Shown: positions 1 to 9,004 of the stretch, piece after piece
Position numbering within the stretch: position 1 is the first letter of the stretch
How the letters are laid out: each line of letters starts with the position of its first letter
Assembly (NCBI RefSeq): GCF_005860775.1
Contig: NZ_VCHQ01000007.1
Coordinates: 124,001-188,000 of the forward strand
Direction of reading: 5' to 3'
DNA from: Klebsiella indica
GTDB lineage: Bacteria > Pseudomonadota > Gammaproteobacteria > Enterobacterales > Enterobacteriaceae
Length of the DNA stretch: 64,000 nucleotides
Made by a program: the position numbers and the translations under genes
The notes under the pieces: generated by a model
Told to the model about the DNA's origin: nothing
The model's database searches: none
What the model saw: only the letters and a program-made list of their open reading frames with translations

Positions 1-74
1 TCCGCCGCCTGGAGCGGCATGCTTATCAGGGCCATCAGCGCCAGCAGAGCTGACCATTTTTTTGCCTGCATCAT
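1..74 (-). CDS. osmF: OsmF (YehZ) glycine betaine-binding protein, N-terminus only
   Basis: Only the first 24 codons lie in the window; the gene runs off the left edge. They encode a typical Sec signal peptide: two Met codons, Lys-Lys, a Leu/Ala-rich core and an end at PLQAA. AGGCGGGGA stands just before the tandem ATGs. In E. coli osmF lies directly next to bglX on the same strand, and its signal peptide also ends in PLQAA, so I assign it by position and resemblance. The family is the periplasmic substrate-binding component of the YehWXYZ osmoprotectant ABC importer. Nothing of the mature protein can be checked here. Confidence 0.75.
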   Translation of the reverse strand, partial: MMQAKKWSALLALMALISMPLQAA

Positions 75-220
75 TCCCCGCCTCTCTTGAATTCGCGCTC
101 CATTAACAGAAGATTAAGAAAAAGCGTAGTTCATTTGCGGCATCGCGGAAAAAGAAAAGGTCGGTTAATTCCCCCCCTGAGAGTGATGACAAAGCCGGAT
201 TCGATACTTGCTGCTATTTC

Positions 221-254
221 TGCCGGATGGCGGCTAACGCCTTTACGCAGCCGC
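221..254. repeat. REP-like palindromic repeat
   Basis: This GC-rich stretch between bglX and osmF begins GCCGGATGGCGGCTAACGCC, matching the enterobacterial REP consensus half, and is followed by a loose inverted counterpart. REP units usually sit past a gene end or between operon genes and protect 3' ends or terminate. Here it would lie just past the bglX stop codon. The second arm is imperfect, so this is a tentative call. Confidence 0.4.
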
Positions 255-280
255 CTCATCGTTATCGTCCGGCTGCGCAA

Positions 281-2578
281 TTACAGCAGTTCAAATTCGC
301 TCTGCTTAACGCGAGCGGAATCAACGCCGACGAACACATTGAATTTGCCCGGCTCGGCATCGTACTTCATCTGCTGGTTCCAGAACTTCAGCGCATTGAT
401 GTCAATCGGGAAGCTGACGGTTTGCGTCTCGCCCGGCTTGAGTATCACCTTTTTAAAGCCGCGCAGCATTTTCACCGGACGGCTCATGGACGCGGTAACA
501 TCCTGCAGATAGAGCTGAATCACCGTCGCCCCTTCGCGCTTACCGGTGTTGGTCACCTGCACGCTGGCGGTAACGCTGCCATTGCGCGGCATGGTGGGTG
601 ACGACATCCTGACATCGGAAACCTTAAAGGTGGTGTAGCTCAGACCGTAACCAAACGGATAGAGCGGACCGTTAGCCTCATCAAAATAGCGCGAGGTGTA
701 CTTGTTCGGTTTATCGGGATTATACGGGCGACCGGTATTGAGATGACTGTAATACACGGGGATTTGCCCGACCGAGCGAGGGAAGGACATCGGCAGCTTG
801 CCCGACGGGTTATAATCGCCGAACAACACATCGGCAATGGCGTTGCCGCCTTCTGTACCGGCAAACCAGGTTTCGAGGATCGCATCGGCCTGTTGATCCT
901 CTTTCACCAGCGCCAGCGGACGCCCGTTCATCAGCACCAGCACTAACGGCTTACCGGTGGCCTTCAGGGCGCTAATCAGATCGCGCTGGCTTTGCGGTAG
1001 CCTGATGTCGGTGCGGCTGGAGGCTTCGTGCGCCATGCCCTGCGCTTCGCCAACCACGGCGACCACCACGTCGGACTGCTTCGCCGCCGCCACCGCTTCG
1101 TCGATCATCGTCTGCGGCGAACGCGGGTCGACCTGCACCGCTTTCTCATACAGATTGAGGAAGTCGACGATGCCTTTATCATTGGTGATATTGGCGCCTC
1201 GGGCATAAATAATTTTGCCTTTATCGCCCAGCGCATTACGCATGCCGGTCAGCACGGTTACTGACTGATCGGCAACGCCCGCCGCCGACCAACTGCCCAT
1301 CATATCGCGCTTGCTGTCAGCCAACGGCCCCACCACCGCGATCGTGCCCGACTTTTTCAGCGGCAGCGTCTCAAGACGATTTTTCAGCAACACCAGACTC
1401 TCGCGCGCCACTTCACGCGCTTCTTTGCGATGCAGACGGCTTTCGGCGTTAGTATCCTGCGGGTCGGAGCCTTTTGGCCCCAGGTGGCTATACGGGTCGT
1501 TAAACAGGCCCATATCATATTTCACATTCAGCACATGGCGGGTGGCGTCGTCCAGCTCCGCCATCGTCACCTTGCCGGACTTCACCAGCCCCGGCAGATA
1601 TTTGCTGTAGTACTCGTCGCTCATGCTCATGTTAATGCCAGCATTCAGCGCCACACGTACCGCGTCTTGCGGATCGGAGGCCACGCCGTGTTTGATCAGC
1701 TCTTTGATGGCCCCGTGGTCGGAAACGGTAATGCCCTTAAAGCCCCACTGGTCACGCAAAACATCTTTCAGCAGCCAGGCGTCGGAAGTCGCCGGTGTGC
1801 CGTTGAGCGAGTTAAGCGCCACCATCACCGCCCCGCTTCCCGCATCCAGCCCCGCTTTGTACGGTGGCATATAGTCGTTGAACAGGCGCTGCGGACTCAT
1901 GTCGACGGTGTTGTACTCTTTGCCGCCCTCGACCGCGCCATAGGCGGCAAAGTGCTTGACGCTGGTCATCACTGAGTAGCGATCCGCCGGACTTTTCCCC
2001 TGCATCGACTCCACCATCGCCCTGCCCATCACGGTGGTCAGATATGTGTCTTCCCCGAAGCCTTCCGACACCCGTCCCCAGCGAGGATCGCGGGAAACAT
2101 CGACCATCGGCGCCCAGGTCATATTCAGGCCATCGTCGGCGGCTTCATACGCCGATACCCGCCCGACGGTTTTAACCGCATCAAGATCAAACGAGGAGGC
2201 TAAACCGAGGCTGATAGGAAAGACGGTACGCTGGCCGTGCAGCACATCATAAGCGAAAAACAGCGGAATTTTCAGGCGGCTGAGCGCCATCACCTGGTCC
2301 TGCATAATACGGATATCATGGCGGGTCACGGTGTTAAAAATCGCCCCCACCTGACCCTCTTTGATCATTTCGCGGATAGCGTCTTTCGGGTTATCCGGCC
2401 CGACGCTAATTAAGCGCAGCTGACCGATTTTTTCATCCACCGTCATTTTCGCCAGCAGTTTGGTCACAAACGCATCCCGCGCCTGCGGTGTTAAGGGATG
2501 ATTGCCGAACAGTTCATCCGCCAGCGCGGGTTGCAGCGTCAGACCGACCGCGACGCCTACAGTACAGAGCCACTTCAT
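281..2578 (-). CDS. bglX: Periplasmic beta-glucosidase BglX (GH3)
   Basis: Secreted glycoside hydrolase family 3 enzyme that removes terminal glucose from beta-glucosides in the periplasm. The 765-residue length equals E. coli BglX. A signal peptide ends at about residue 20 (LQPALA). The GH3 barrel follows, with KHF..YG near 208-214 and the nucleophile Asp287 in GITVSDHGA. The second alpha/beta domain and a C-terminal fibronectin-like domain (about 660-765) complete it. The start is an ATG after TAAGGGGTT. It is divergent from dld across 286 bp and points towards osmF. It is an old resident of this locus and should not be confused with the cytoplasmic phospho-beta-glucosidase of the bgl operon at 9034-10428. 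Confidence 0.97.
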   Translation of the reverse strand: MKWLCTVGVAVGLTLQPALADELFGNHPLTPQARDAFVTKLLAKMTVDEKIGQLRLISVGPDNPKDAIREMIKEGQVGAIFNTVTRHDIRIMQDQVMALSRLKIPLFFAYDVLHGQRTVFPISLGLASSFDLDAVKTVGRVSAYEAADDGLNMTWAPMVDVSRDPRWGRVSEGFGEDTYLTTVMGRAMVESMQGKSPADRYSVMTSVKHFAAYGAVEGGKEYNTVDMSPQRLFNDYMPPYKAGLDAGSGAVMVALNSLNGTPATSDAWLLKDVLRDQWGFKGITVSDHGAIKELIKHGVASDPQDAVRVALNAGINMSMSDEYYSKYLPGLVKSGKVTMAELDDATRHVLNVKYDMGLFNDPYSHLGPKGSDPQDTNAESRLHRKEAREVARESLVLLKNRLETLPLKKSGTIAVVGPLADSKRDMMGSWSAAGVADQSVTVLTGMRNALGDKGKIIYARGANITNDKGIVDFLNLYEKAVQVDPRSPQTMIDEAVAAAKQSDVVVAVVGEAQGMAHEASSRTDIRLPQSQRDLISALKATGKPLVLVLMNGRPLALVKEDQQADAILETWFAGTEGGNAIADVLFGDYNPSGKLPMSFPRSVGQIPVYYSHLNTGRPYNPDKPNKYTSRYFDEANGPLYPFGYGLSYTTFKVSDVRMSSPTMPRNGSVTASVQVTNTGKREGATVIQLYLQDVTASMSRPVKMLRGFKKVILKPGETQTVSFPIDINALKFWNQQMKYDAEPGKFNVFVGVDSARVKQSEFELL

Positions 2579-2864
2579 TTTAACCCCTTATTGTTACAGC
2601 CAAATATTTCGGCGAAAAGATAACAAAAACCGCAGTTTGCCATAAACATAAACCAGGCGCCTGTAGAAAGCGCGCACGCTTCTCTGATTTTTCATAACAT
2701 TCATGCATCAAATTGTCATACAAAGCGCTATTCTTAATAGCCTATTCAGCAGGCGTTATTCGTGCCGTCATTTTGAGCCCGGCTCTGGTTCAGAATGACA
2801 AACAAAATAGCCCTAATGGATGGCTTTATTCGTGATTATCTTGTACCACCACAAGGAGTGGAAC

Positions 2865-4607
2865 ATGTCATCTGCGACAACAAATAACAACGCCTTTCTG
2901 GCTGAACTCACCCGACTGGTCGGCGCGTCTCATCTGTTGACCGATCCGGCTAAAACCCAGCGCTATCGCAAAGGATTCCGCTCCGGCCAGGGCGACGCGC
3001 TGGCGGTGGTGTTTCCCGGTACGCTACTGGAACTGTGGCGCATACTGAATGCCTGCGTTGAGGCCGATAAAATCATCCTGATGCAGGCGGCGAATACCGG
3101 CCTTACTGAAGGCTCAACCCCGAACGGTAATGATTATGACCGGGAAATCGTCATTATCAGCACGCTGCGTCTGGATAAACTGCATCTGCTGGATAAAGGT
3201 GAACAGGTACTGGCTTACCCCGGCACTACGCTCTATTCACTGGAAAAAGCCCTGAAACCATTGGGTCGCGAACCCCATTCGGTAATTGGTTCTTCATGCA
3301 TCGGCGCATCGGTAATTGGCGGGATCTGCAACAATTCCGGCGGCTCACTGGTTCAGCGCGGCCCCGCCTATACCGAAATGTCCCTGTTCGCCCGGATTGA
3401 TGAAAACGGCAAACTCAGTCTGGTCAACCATCTGGGTATCGATCTTGGCTCTACGCCAGAACAGATCCTCAGCCGTCTTGACGATGAGCGGATTAACGAT
3501 GACGACGTTCATCACGATGGCCGTCACGCTCACGATCATGACTACGTCACTCGTGTGCGCGACGTCAATGCCGATACGCCCGCGCGCTACAATGCCGACC
3601 CGGACCGCCTGTTTGAATCCTCAGGCTGCGCCGGGAAACTGGCGGTGTTCGCCGTGCGTCTGGATACCTTCCCGGCGGAAAAACGCCAGCAGGTGTTTTA
3701 TATCGGCACCAATCAGCCTGACATACTGACCGAAATTCGTCGCCATATTCTGGCTGAATTTAACCATCTGCCGGTGGCGGGCGAGTATATGCACCGCGAT
3801 ATTTACGATATTGCCGAGCAGTACGGCAAAGATACCTTTCTGATGATTGACAAGCTCGGCACCGATAAAATGCCGTTCTTTTTCACATTGAAAGGCCGTA
3901 CCGACGCGATGCTGGAGAAAGTACCGCTGTTTAAGCCGCACTTCACCGATCGCTTTATGCAAAAACTGGGGCACGTCTTCCCGACGCATCTGCCTGAACG
4001 AATGAAAACCTGGCGTGATAAATACGAACACCATCTGTTGCTGAAAATGGCGGGAGACGGCATCGAGGAAGCGCAAACCTGGCTCAGCGACTATTTCCAG
4101 CACGCCGATGGCGATTTCTTCGTCTGTAGCGCCGAAGAAGGCAGTAAAGCCTTCCTGCACCGTTTCGCCGCCGCAGGCGCGGCAATCCGCTATCAGGCGG
4201 TGCATGCGGATGAAGTAGAGGATATTCTGGCGCTGGATATTGCGCTGCGTCGTAACGATACCGAATGGTTTGAGCATCTTCCCGCCGAGATCGACAGTCA
4301 GTTGGTTTATAAGCTCTATTACGGCCACTTTATGTGCCACGTTTTCCATCAGGATTACATTGTGAAAAAAGGCGTTGATGCCCACGCGCTGAAGGAAAAA
4401 ATGTTGGCTCTGCTGCAAGCGCGTGGCGCCCAGTATCCGGCGGAGCATAACGTGGGTCACCTCTATGAAGCGCAGGAAAGTTTAAAACGCTTCTACCGTG
4501 AAAACGATCCAACCAACAGCATGAATCCGGGTATTGGCAAAACCAGTAAGCAAAAGTATTGGGGTGAATCCCAGGAGAATGCCGCGCGCGCGATCGATCC
4601 GCAATAA
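2865..4607 (+). CDS. dld: Quinone-dependent D-lactate dehydrogenase Dld
   Basis: Peripheral membrane flavoprotein that oxidises D-lactate to pyruvate and passes electrons to quinone. The 580-residue product aligns over its whole length with E. coli Dld (571 aa). An FAD-binding PCMH domain occupies about residues 40-220, with the glycine-rich stretch GASVIGGICNNSGGSL, followed by the Dld-specific membrane-binding domain. I start at the ATG preceded by AAGGAGTGGAAC; an in-frame ATG 45 bases upstream lacks a ribosome site and would add 15 residues absent from the family. The C-terminus differs slightly from E. coli. Confidence 0.97.
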   Translation: MSSATTNNNAFLAELTRLVGASHLLTDPAKTQRYRKGFRSGQGDALAVVFPGTLLELWRILNACVEADKIILMQAANTGLTEGSTPNGNDYDREIVIISTLRLDKLHLLDKGEQVLAYPGTTLYSLEKALKPLGREPHSVIGSSCIGASVIGGICNNSGGSLVQRGPAYTEMSLFARIDENGKLSLVNHLGIDLGSTPEQILSRLDDERINDDDVHHDGRHAHDHDYVTRVRDVNADTPARYNADPDRLFESSGCAGKLAVFAVRLDTFPAEKRQQVFYIGTNQPDILTEIRRHILAEFNHLPVAGEYMHRDIYDIAEQYGKDTFLMIDKLGTDKMPFFFTLKGRTDAMLEKVPLFKPHFTDRFMQKLGHVFPTHLPERMKTWRDKYEHHLLLKMAGDGIEEAQTWLSDYFQHADGDFFVCSAEEGSKAFLHRFAAAGAAIRYQAVHADEVEDILALDIALRRNDTEWFEHLPAEIDSQLVYKLYYGHFMCHVFHQDYIVKKGVDAHALKEKMLALLQARGAQYPAEHNVGHLYEAQESLKRFYRENDPTNSMNPGIGKTSKQKYWGESQENAARAIDPQ

Positions 4608-4701
4608 TCCGCAAAAGGGGCTGTTCAGCCGCGCATCTTCTGTATTACGCTGCACGCCGGAGAAATCCCCTCTCCGGCAATCTCGCTACAGGAACTCCAG
4701 A

Positions 4702-5256
4702 ATGCCCACTGTGGAAAAATTACACGCAGCTGACTTAACGATCCGCGAAGCGTTGCCCGATGACGCTCATGCTATCGCCGCACTGTATGTCTGGCACGTA
4801 CTTAATGGGCGCGCCTCTTTTGAGGAGATCCCTCCCACCGTCGATGAGATGCGTAAACGCATCAAAAACGTACGCGATAACGGGCTTCCGTGGCTGGTTG
4901 CCCTGTGGCGCGGAACCATTGTCGGCTATAGCTACGCCACCTTTTATCGCCCGCGTCCGGCCTATCGCTATACCCTTGAGGAATCGATTTACGTCGAGGC
5001 GGGAATGGGCGGACGCGGTATCGGCAGCGCCCTGCTTTCCCGTTTGATTGAGCAGTGCGAACAGGGGCCGTGGCGACAAATGCTGGCGATCATCGGCGAC
5101 GGGCACAGCAACGCCGGGTCTATCGCCATCCACAAAAAATTCGGTTTTAGCATCGCGGGCCAGCTGCGCAGCGTTGGTTACAAGATGGGTGACTGGCGGG
5201 ACACATTAATCATGCAGCGCCCGCTCGGCGATGGCGACTGGACGCTGCCGGAGTAA
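4702..5256 (+). CDS. GNAT-family N-acetyltransferase (phosphinothricin/amino-acid acetyltransferase type)
   Basis: A 184-residue cytoplasmic acetyltransferase. The acetyl-CoA pyrophosphate loop is visible as GMGGRGIGSALL (around residues 97-108), preceded by YTLEESIYVE, the usual beta4 strand of the Pat/YncA subgroup, and followed by the NAGSIAIHKKFGF helix-strand motif. Family members acetylate amino groups such as methionine sulfone/sulfoximine or phosphinothricin; the substrate here is inferred from the subgroup only. I chose the ATG preceded by CAGGAACTCC; a longer reading frame from 4534 overlaps dld and has no ribosome site. It lies 94 bp behind dld, a position empty in E. coli, so it is probably an insertion. 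Confidence 0.85.
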   Translation: MPTVEKLHAADLTIREALPDDAHAIAALYVWHVLNGRASFEEIPPTVDEMRKRIKNVRDNGLPWLVALWRGTIVGYSYATFYRPRPAYRYTLEESIYVEAGMGGRGIGSALLSRLIEQCEQGPWRQMLAIIGDGHSNAGSIAIHKKFGFSIAGQLRSVGYKMGDWRDTLIMQRPLGDGDWTLPE

Positions 5257-5330
5257 CATCAGCAGCGGGGCCCGCCGGTGCGGCTGCCTGAACAAGCCGC
5301 GTCAGGCGCCGCTTCCGGGAAGCGTTCTGA

Positions 5331-6287
5331 TTAATCGTTTTGCGCAGTCTGCGCGCCGCCTTTCAGCATCGCATCGGCCATCTGCGCTTCACGCTGCTTT
5401 TTATAGCTGAGCGCGGAAGCCGGCACTGGCATCACCTTCCCGGTTTCAACCCACGTCCGCAGGCGGCTGGCGTCGGCAAAGTGGGTATATTTGCCGAACG
5501 CATCCATCACCACCAGCGCCACCGGGCGATGGTTAATCACCGTACGCATAATCAGACAGTGACCCGCAGCATTAGTGAAACCGGTTTTTGTCAGCTGAAT
5601 GTTCCAGTTATCGCGGTACACCAGGTGGTTGGTGTTGCGAAACGGTAGCGTGTATGTTGGATGAGAAAAGGTCGCCATATCCTCTTTAGTGGTGCTTAGC
5701 TGACCAATCAGCGGATACTGCTCGCTGGCGATCAGCAGTTTGGTCAGATCGCGCGCGGTAGAGACGTTATGAATTGACAGTCCGGTAGGCTCGACGTAAC
5801 GGGTATGGGTCATCCCCAGCGCCTGCGCCTTGGCATTCATGGCACGAATAAACGCAGCGTAACCGCCGGGATAATAGTGCGCCAGGCTGGCGGCGGCGCG
5901 GTTTTCCGACGACATCAGCGCCAGCAGCAGCATATTACGACGGCTGATTTGGCTGTTCAGGCGCACGCGCGAATAAATGCCCTTCATTTCTGGCGTCTGG
6001 CTAATATCGACGGTTAACATCTCGTCAAGCGGCTGATGGGCATCAAGCACCACCATCGCGGTCATCACCTTGGTGATCGACGCCATGGGGCGAACCCGAT
6101 CCGGATGGCTGGCATAGATGATTTTTTTACTGGCGAGATCGACGATCATCGCGCTACCGGAAGCAATTTCCGGCTGTGACGCGGTCACTGCCGCGGAGGT
6201 TTTGGCCATCGCCTGGGGCGCAAAAGGCGCAGCCAGCAGCAACGTCAGGCTGAGAAAAGAAACGCGAAATCTGGTCATCGTGAACAT
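5331..6287 (-). CDS. pbpG: D-alanyl-D-alanine endopeptidase PBP7
   Basis: Periplasmic low-molecular-mass penicillin-binding protein that cuts D-Ala-mDAP cross-links in peptidoglycan. The three active-site motifs are present: SITK (Ser70-Lys73), SEN (127-129) and KTG (234-236). A signal peptide ends near AMA (residue 28). Length is 318 aa against about 310 in E. coli. A second ATG nine bases downstream (start 6278) would give an N-terminus closer to E. coli, and neither start has a strong ribosome site, so the exact start is open. It is transcribed convergently with the acetyltransferase gene. Confidence 0.95.
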   Translation of the reverse strand: MFTMTRFRVSFLSLTLLLAAPFAPQAMAKTSAAVTASQPEIASGSAMIVDLASKKIIYASHPDRVRPMASITKVMTAMVVLDAHQPLDEMLTVDISQTPEMKGIYSRVRLNSQISRRNMLLLALMSSENRAAASLAHYYPGGYAAFIRAMNAKAQALGMTHTRYVEPTGLSIHNVSTARDLTKLLIASEQYPLIGQLSTTKEDMATFSHPTYTLPFRNTNHLVYRDNWNIQLTKTGFTNAAGHCLIMRTVINHRPVALVVMDAFGKYTHFADASRLRTWVETGKVMPVPASALSYKKQREAQMADAMLKGGAQTAQND

Positions 6288-6410
6288 TCTGAAAAGTATT
6301 TTTGCACGTTATAAACGTACGCCGCGGCGCAGCGTAGTCACGCCGCTGGCAAAAATTATCATAACCTGTCAGAACGCTGGCTGGCTAATAAGAATCGTGA
6401 ACAAATGCTG

Positions 6411-6446
6411 CATTGCCGGCAGAAAAATCTATTCATGCCGGCAATG
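6411..6446 (-). terminator. Inverted repeat behind yohC
   Basis: CATTGCCGGC and GCCGGCAATG form a perfect 10-bp inverted repeat around a 16-base loop, six bases past the yohC stop codon. There is no long T-run, so it may terminate weakly or only stabilise the 3' end of the transcript. Confidence 0.5.
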
Positions 6447-6452
6447 AGTTAA

Positions 6453-7040
6453 TCAGAAGAGTCGGTATCCGTAGCCCCAGAGAAGCACGGTGATGGCAAG
6501 CAGCACTTCCAGTACCAGTACCCCAATCGCCAGGGTAGAGCTGGCGAAGCTCAACCCCTCTTCTTTATCAATCCCGAGGAAAGTCGGAATACCGAGATAC
6601 AACAGATAGCCGGTATAGAGCAGTGCGATAGTGCCTGCCAGCGCACAAAGCCATACCAGCGGATAAAGCGCCACAATCCCGCTCAGGAAAATCGGCGTGG
6701 CGACATACCCAGCGAAGACCATGCAGCGTTTAAGCGAAGGCCGTTGCGGGTAGTTTCGTGCCATCCACCAGATAACCCGCCCCATCACCGCCACCCCGAC
6801 CAGCATGACGGCATAAAACAGTATCGCCAGCGCCAGTCCGGTCATCAGCGACAGTTTGATTACCGTGCCATCGCCGAAGTTCCAGCCCAACTGCGTGGTG
6901 CCAATAAAGGCGCAGATAACCGGAACCGCGGCCATAAGCAATACATGGTGCGTATAGTGATGCGAAATAGTCTCGTTTTCGCTTTTAATCACCCTCATCT
7001 CCTGGCCTGGATGAGAGAAGAGTCCCCAGACATGGTTCAT
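6453..7040 (-). CDS. yohC: Inner-membrane Yip1-family protein YohC
   Basis: A 195-residue protein with about five membrane segments (near residues 33-50, 62-85, 105-125, 130-150 and 165-190), equal in length to E. coli YohC and nearly identical across the hydrophobic core. It belongs to the Yip1/YIPF domain family; its role in bacteria is not established. I start at the ATG preceded by AAGGGGGACACA, a strong ribosome site, and not at an ATG 51 bases upstream. The region in front of it is occupied by the dispersed repeat cluster. Confidence 0.92.
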   Translation of the reverse strand: MNHVWGLFSHPGQEMRVIKSENETISHHYTHHVLLMAAVPVICAFIGTTQLGWNFGDGTVIKLSLMTGLALAILFYAVMLVGVAVMGRVIWWMARNYPQRPSLKRCMVFAGYVATPIFLSGIVALYPLVWLCALAGTIALLYTGYLLYLGIPTFLGIDKEEGLSFASSTLAIGVLVLEVLLAITVLLWGYGYRLF

Positions 7041-7145
7041 TGTGTCCCCCTTGTCACGGCGTGTTACAGCACTCATTTCAGTATAATTCACTCTGTAGAT
7101 TATTTTATGTACAACGATAAAAATGCGCTTCCCCGTAATACGGGT

Positions 7146-7322
7146 CAGTTAAGGGGGGGCAGACGTGTTTATGGCACGCTGAGCGGTTTCGTTAAACGGT
7201 GGTTTAGGTGAAAGTGGCGCATTTTTACTTCCCCCATGTGATTCAGCAGGTTGCTCCGTTCACCGTCAGTAGAAGAGATATGCCATCCCCGTAGCCGGTG
7301 AACGGCATTGCGCTGGAAACCT
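7146..7322 (+). repeat. Structured intergenic repeat, copy A1 (left part, truncated)
   Basis: First of three related modules filling the yohC-yohD gap. From CAGTTAAGG to the stem CCGTTCAC (7256-7263) ... GTGAACGG (7298-7305) it matches the reverse complement of the copy at 40181-40803 closely. The hairpin that normally follows GTGAACGG is missing: the sequence jumps straight to CATTGCGCTGGAAACCTGC. This is as expected from recombination between the two CGGCAT motifs that flank that hairpin in the intact copy. The repeat is not coding: open frames through it have no ribosome site and no conserved product. Confidence 0.8.
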
Positions 7323-7339
7323 GCAACTGTCTGACCGCT

Positions 7340-7741
7340 GAAGGTGATAAAACACAGAACCTCCCCTGAAAAAACGAACAGCGACGAATACGCTGCTGAA
7401 AGCACAAAACCCACAGCGATGCCCTGGTGCCCGCTGAAACCGGCGAACCGGAGACCCGAAGACAAGGGCTGGACGCCAGGGATGGCGGCCAGAGGCGAAT
7501 CGAGACAGGCCGTCGAGTTGAGCCGACCGCAGGCTGAGGGTCGGGAGGTGAGCGCAGTGCGCAGCACCGGTTTCTTTGCGGGACCGCGGGGATTGTAAAG
7601 GGGGAGACGGTTTTCTCCCCCTTTACCCGTTCACGGGCGACAGTCATCCATTTTCTGCGGGATTACGGTGAACGGAACCCGTGGCGCAGGGCCTGTATTT
7701 ATGGGGTTCCAGGTCAGGTAAGGCGCTAGCCGCCACCTGAC
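7340..7741 (-). repeat. Structured intergenic repeat, divergent copy in reverse orientation
   Basis: Read on the minus strand this has the same order of parts as the other copies but much diverged sequence. A REP-like arm (7711-7741, GTCAGGT...ACCTGAC) comes first. The stem CCGTTCAC...GTGAACGG (arms 7668-7675 and 7627-7634) follows. Next is a perfect 13-bp hairpin with a 6-base loop (7595-7607 / 7614-7626) and then a region with CTGTCTCGA and CTGGCCGCC motifs (7465-7510). Beyond the shared motifs the part at 7340-7460 is not recognisable in the other copies. Confidence 0.65.
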
Positions 7742-7797
7742 AAGAATGCGGGTATGGTAGCGAAAACCGGCCTGTTATCTCCCCGTTGAGCGCAATG

Positions 7798-8303
7798 CTA
7801 CCCCCCACATTCTGGTTCAGTGGGCTGTTCCGTTCACTGTGAATACGCAGATAGTTTTTCTGACCCTTGCGTGTGAACGAGCAAGGGGACGTTTCGCCCG
7901 TCCCCCTGCACCCCCGGCATTGCGCTGGAAACCTGCCGCTTCGCGGTGCGCTCCACTCCGGCTTCATCTGGCGGACCGGGCGGGACTCGCCCTTTCAGGG
8001 CCAGCGCAAGCGCTGTTCAAAATTGCTCCAGGCAATTTTGTCCTGTCTCGACCCGCCCTCTGGCCGCCGTCCTAGCGGCCAGTCCTGGATGCGCGCCTGC
8101 GTTCCCGCCAGGTTTCCTTGATGCGCCCAACCCCCTTGCGGTGAGCCAACAATCAATCTGTTACTCTCCCGGCGCTGTAGCTCATAAAAAACCGACGATA
8201 CCGTCAGTCCTGTCACCCCATCAGGCCGTTCGCTAAAACCACCGAAAAAACGATTCCCGCTGGCCAATGACACAACCGATGACTCGCTTAACCAATCAGC
8301 ATG
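7798..8303 (+). repeat. Structured intergenic repeat, copy A2 (near-complete)
   Basis: About 500 bases closely matching the reverse complement of the 40181-40803 copy. Parts in order: stem CCGTTCAC (7830-7837) / GTGAACG (7873-7879); hairpin 7881-7909 with one mismatch; a GC-rich middle; CAGCGC/GCGCTG; hairpin CAAAATTGC/GCAATTTTG (8018-8040); hairpin CTGGCCGCC/AGCGGCCAG (8060-8082). The terminal motif GTTCGCTAAAACCACC lies at 8229-8244, followed by a flank ending near CCAATCAGCAT. Short open frames on both strands are interrupted, lack ribosome sites and are not conserved between copies, so I regard it as non-coding. Confidence 0.85.
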
Positions 8304-8373
8304 ACGCTTCCCCGCATTTTAATCATCAGGGTGTATGATTAAGGGACTGACGATTTAAGGAGTTTATCTTTAT

Positions 8374-8943
8374 ATGGATATCAATCACCTGATTTCCCAA
8401 TACGGCTACGCGGCGCTGGTCATCGGCAGCATGGCGGAAGGCGAAACCATCACCCTGCTCGGCGGCGTGGCGGCACATCAGGGATTACTGAAGTTCTGGC
8501 TGGTGGTGATCTCGGTCGCTTTTGGCGGCATGCTTGGCGATCAGGTGCTTTATTTTCTTGGCCGACGCTTCGGTGGCCGGATTCTCCGGCGCTTTTCGCG
8601 CCAGAAAGCGCGGATCCGCCGGGCACAGCGCATGATCCAACGACGCCCTTATCTGTTTGTGATTGGCACGCGTTTTATGTACGGCTTTCGCGTAATCGGG
8701 CCGCTACTGATTGGCGCCAGTCGCCTGCCACCAAAGCTGTTTCTGCCGCTGAATATTCTCGGCGCGATGATATGGGCGCTGATCTTCACCACCCTGGGAT
8801 ATCTTGGCGGCGAAGCCATTGGCCCGTGGCTGCATCATCTCGATGCGCATCTGAAACACTGGATTTGGCTGATTCTGATCGTCGTACTGGTCCTGGCGGC
8901 GCACGGGTGGCTGAAGCGCCGCGAGGCGAAGAAGGAGAAGTGA
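8374..8943 (+). CDS. yohD: DedA-family inner-membrane protein YohD
   Basis: A 189-residue polytopic protein of the DedA/SNARE-associated family, with several hydrophobic segments and the family signatures GDQVLYFLGRRFG (about 50-62) and FVIGTRFMYGFRVIGP (about 93-108). DedA proteins are linked to lipid carrier recycling and membrane homeostasis; the specific job of YohD is unknown. AAGGAG stands upstream of the ATG. The charged C-terminal tail (KRREAKKEK) is shorter than in E. coli. It converges with the bgl operon. Confidence 0.93.
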   Translation: MDINHLISQYGYAALVIGSMAEGETITLLGGVAAHQGLLKFWLVVISVAFGGMLGDQVLYFLGRRFGGRILRRFSRQKARIRRAQRMIQRRPYLFVIGTRFMYGFRVIGPLLIGASRLPPKLFLPLNILGAMIWALIFTTLGYLGGEAIGPWLHHLDAHLKHWIWLILIVVLVLAAHGWLKRREAKKEK

Positions 8944-9004
8944 AGCGTTTCCCGGGTCATGGAGTCAACGCCTTACTCTGACCGCAACGCCGCGCCAACA
9001 GGTA

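Noticed and set aside
3621..4460. A 279-codon minus-strand frame inside dld
   Set aside because: Fully contained in a well-conserved gene on the other strand; no homology and no ribosome site.
7243..7647. Reading frames of 80-130 codons on both strands through the yohC-yohD repeats
   Set aside because: Low-complexity Arg/Pro/Gly-rich translations, no ribosome sites, and the frames are not preserved in the copy at 40181-40803. They are products of the GC-rich repeat.
7146..8303. CRISPR array
   Set aside because: Repeats are long, few, inverted and unequally spaced; no regular short direct repeats or spacers, and no cas genes in the window.
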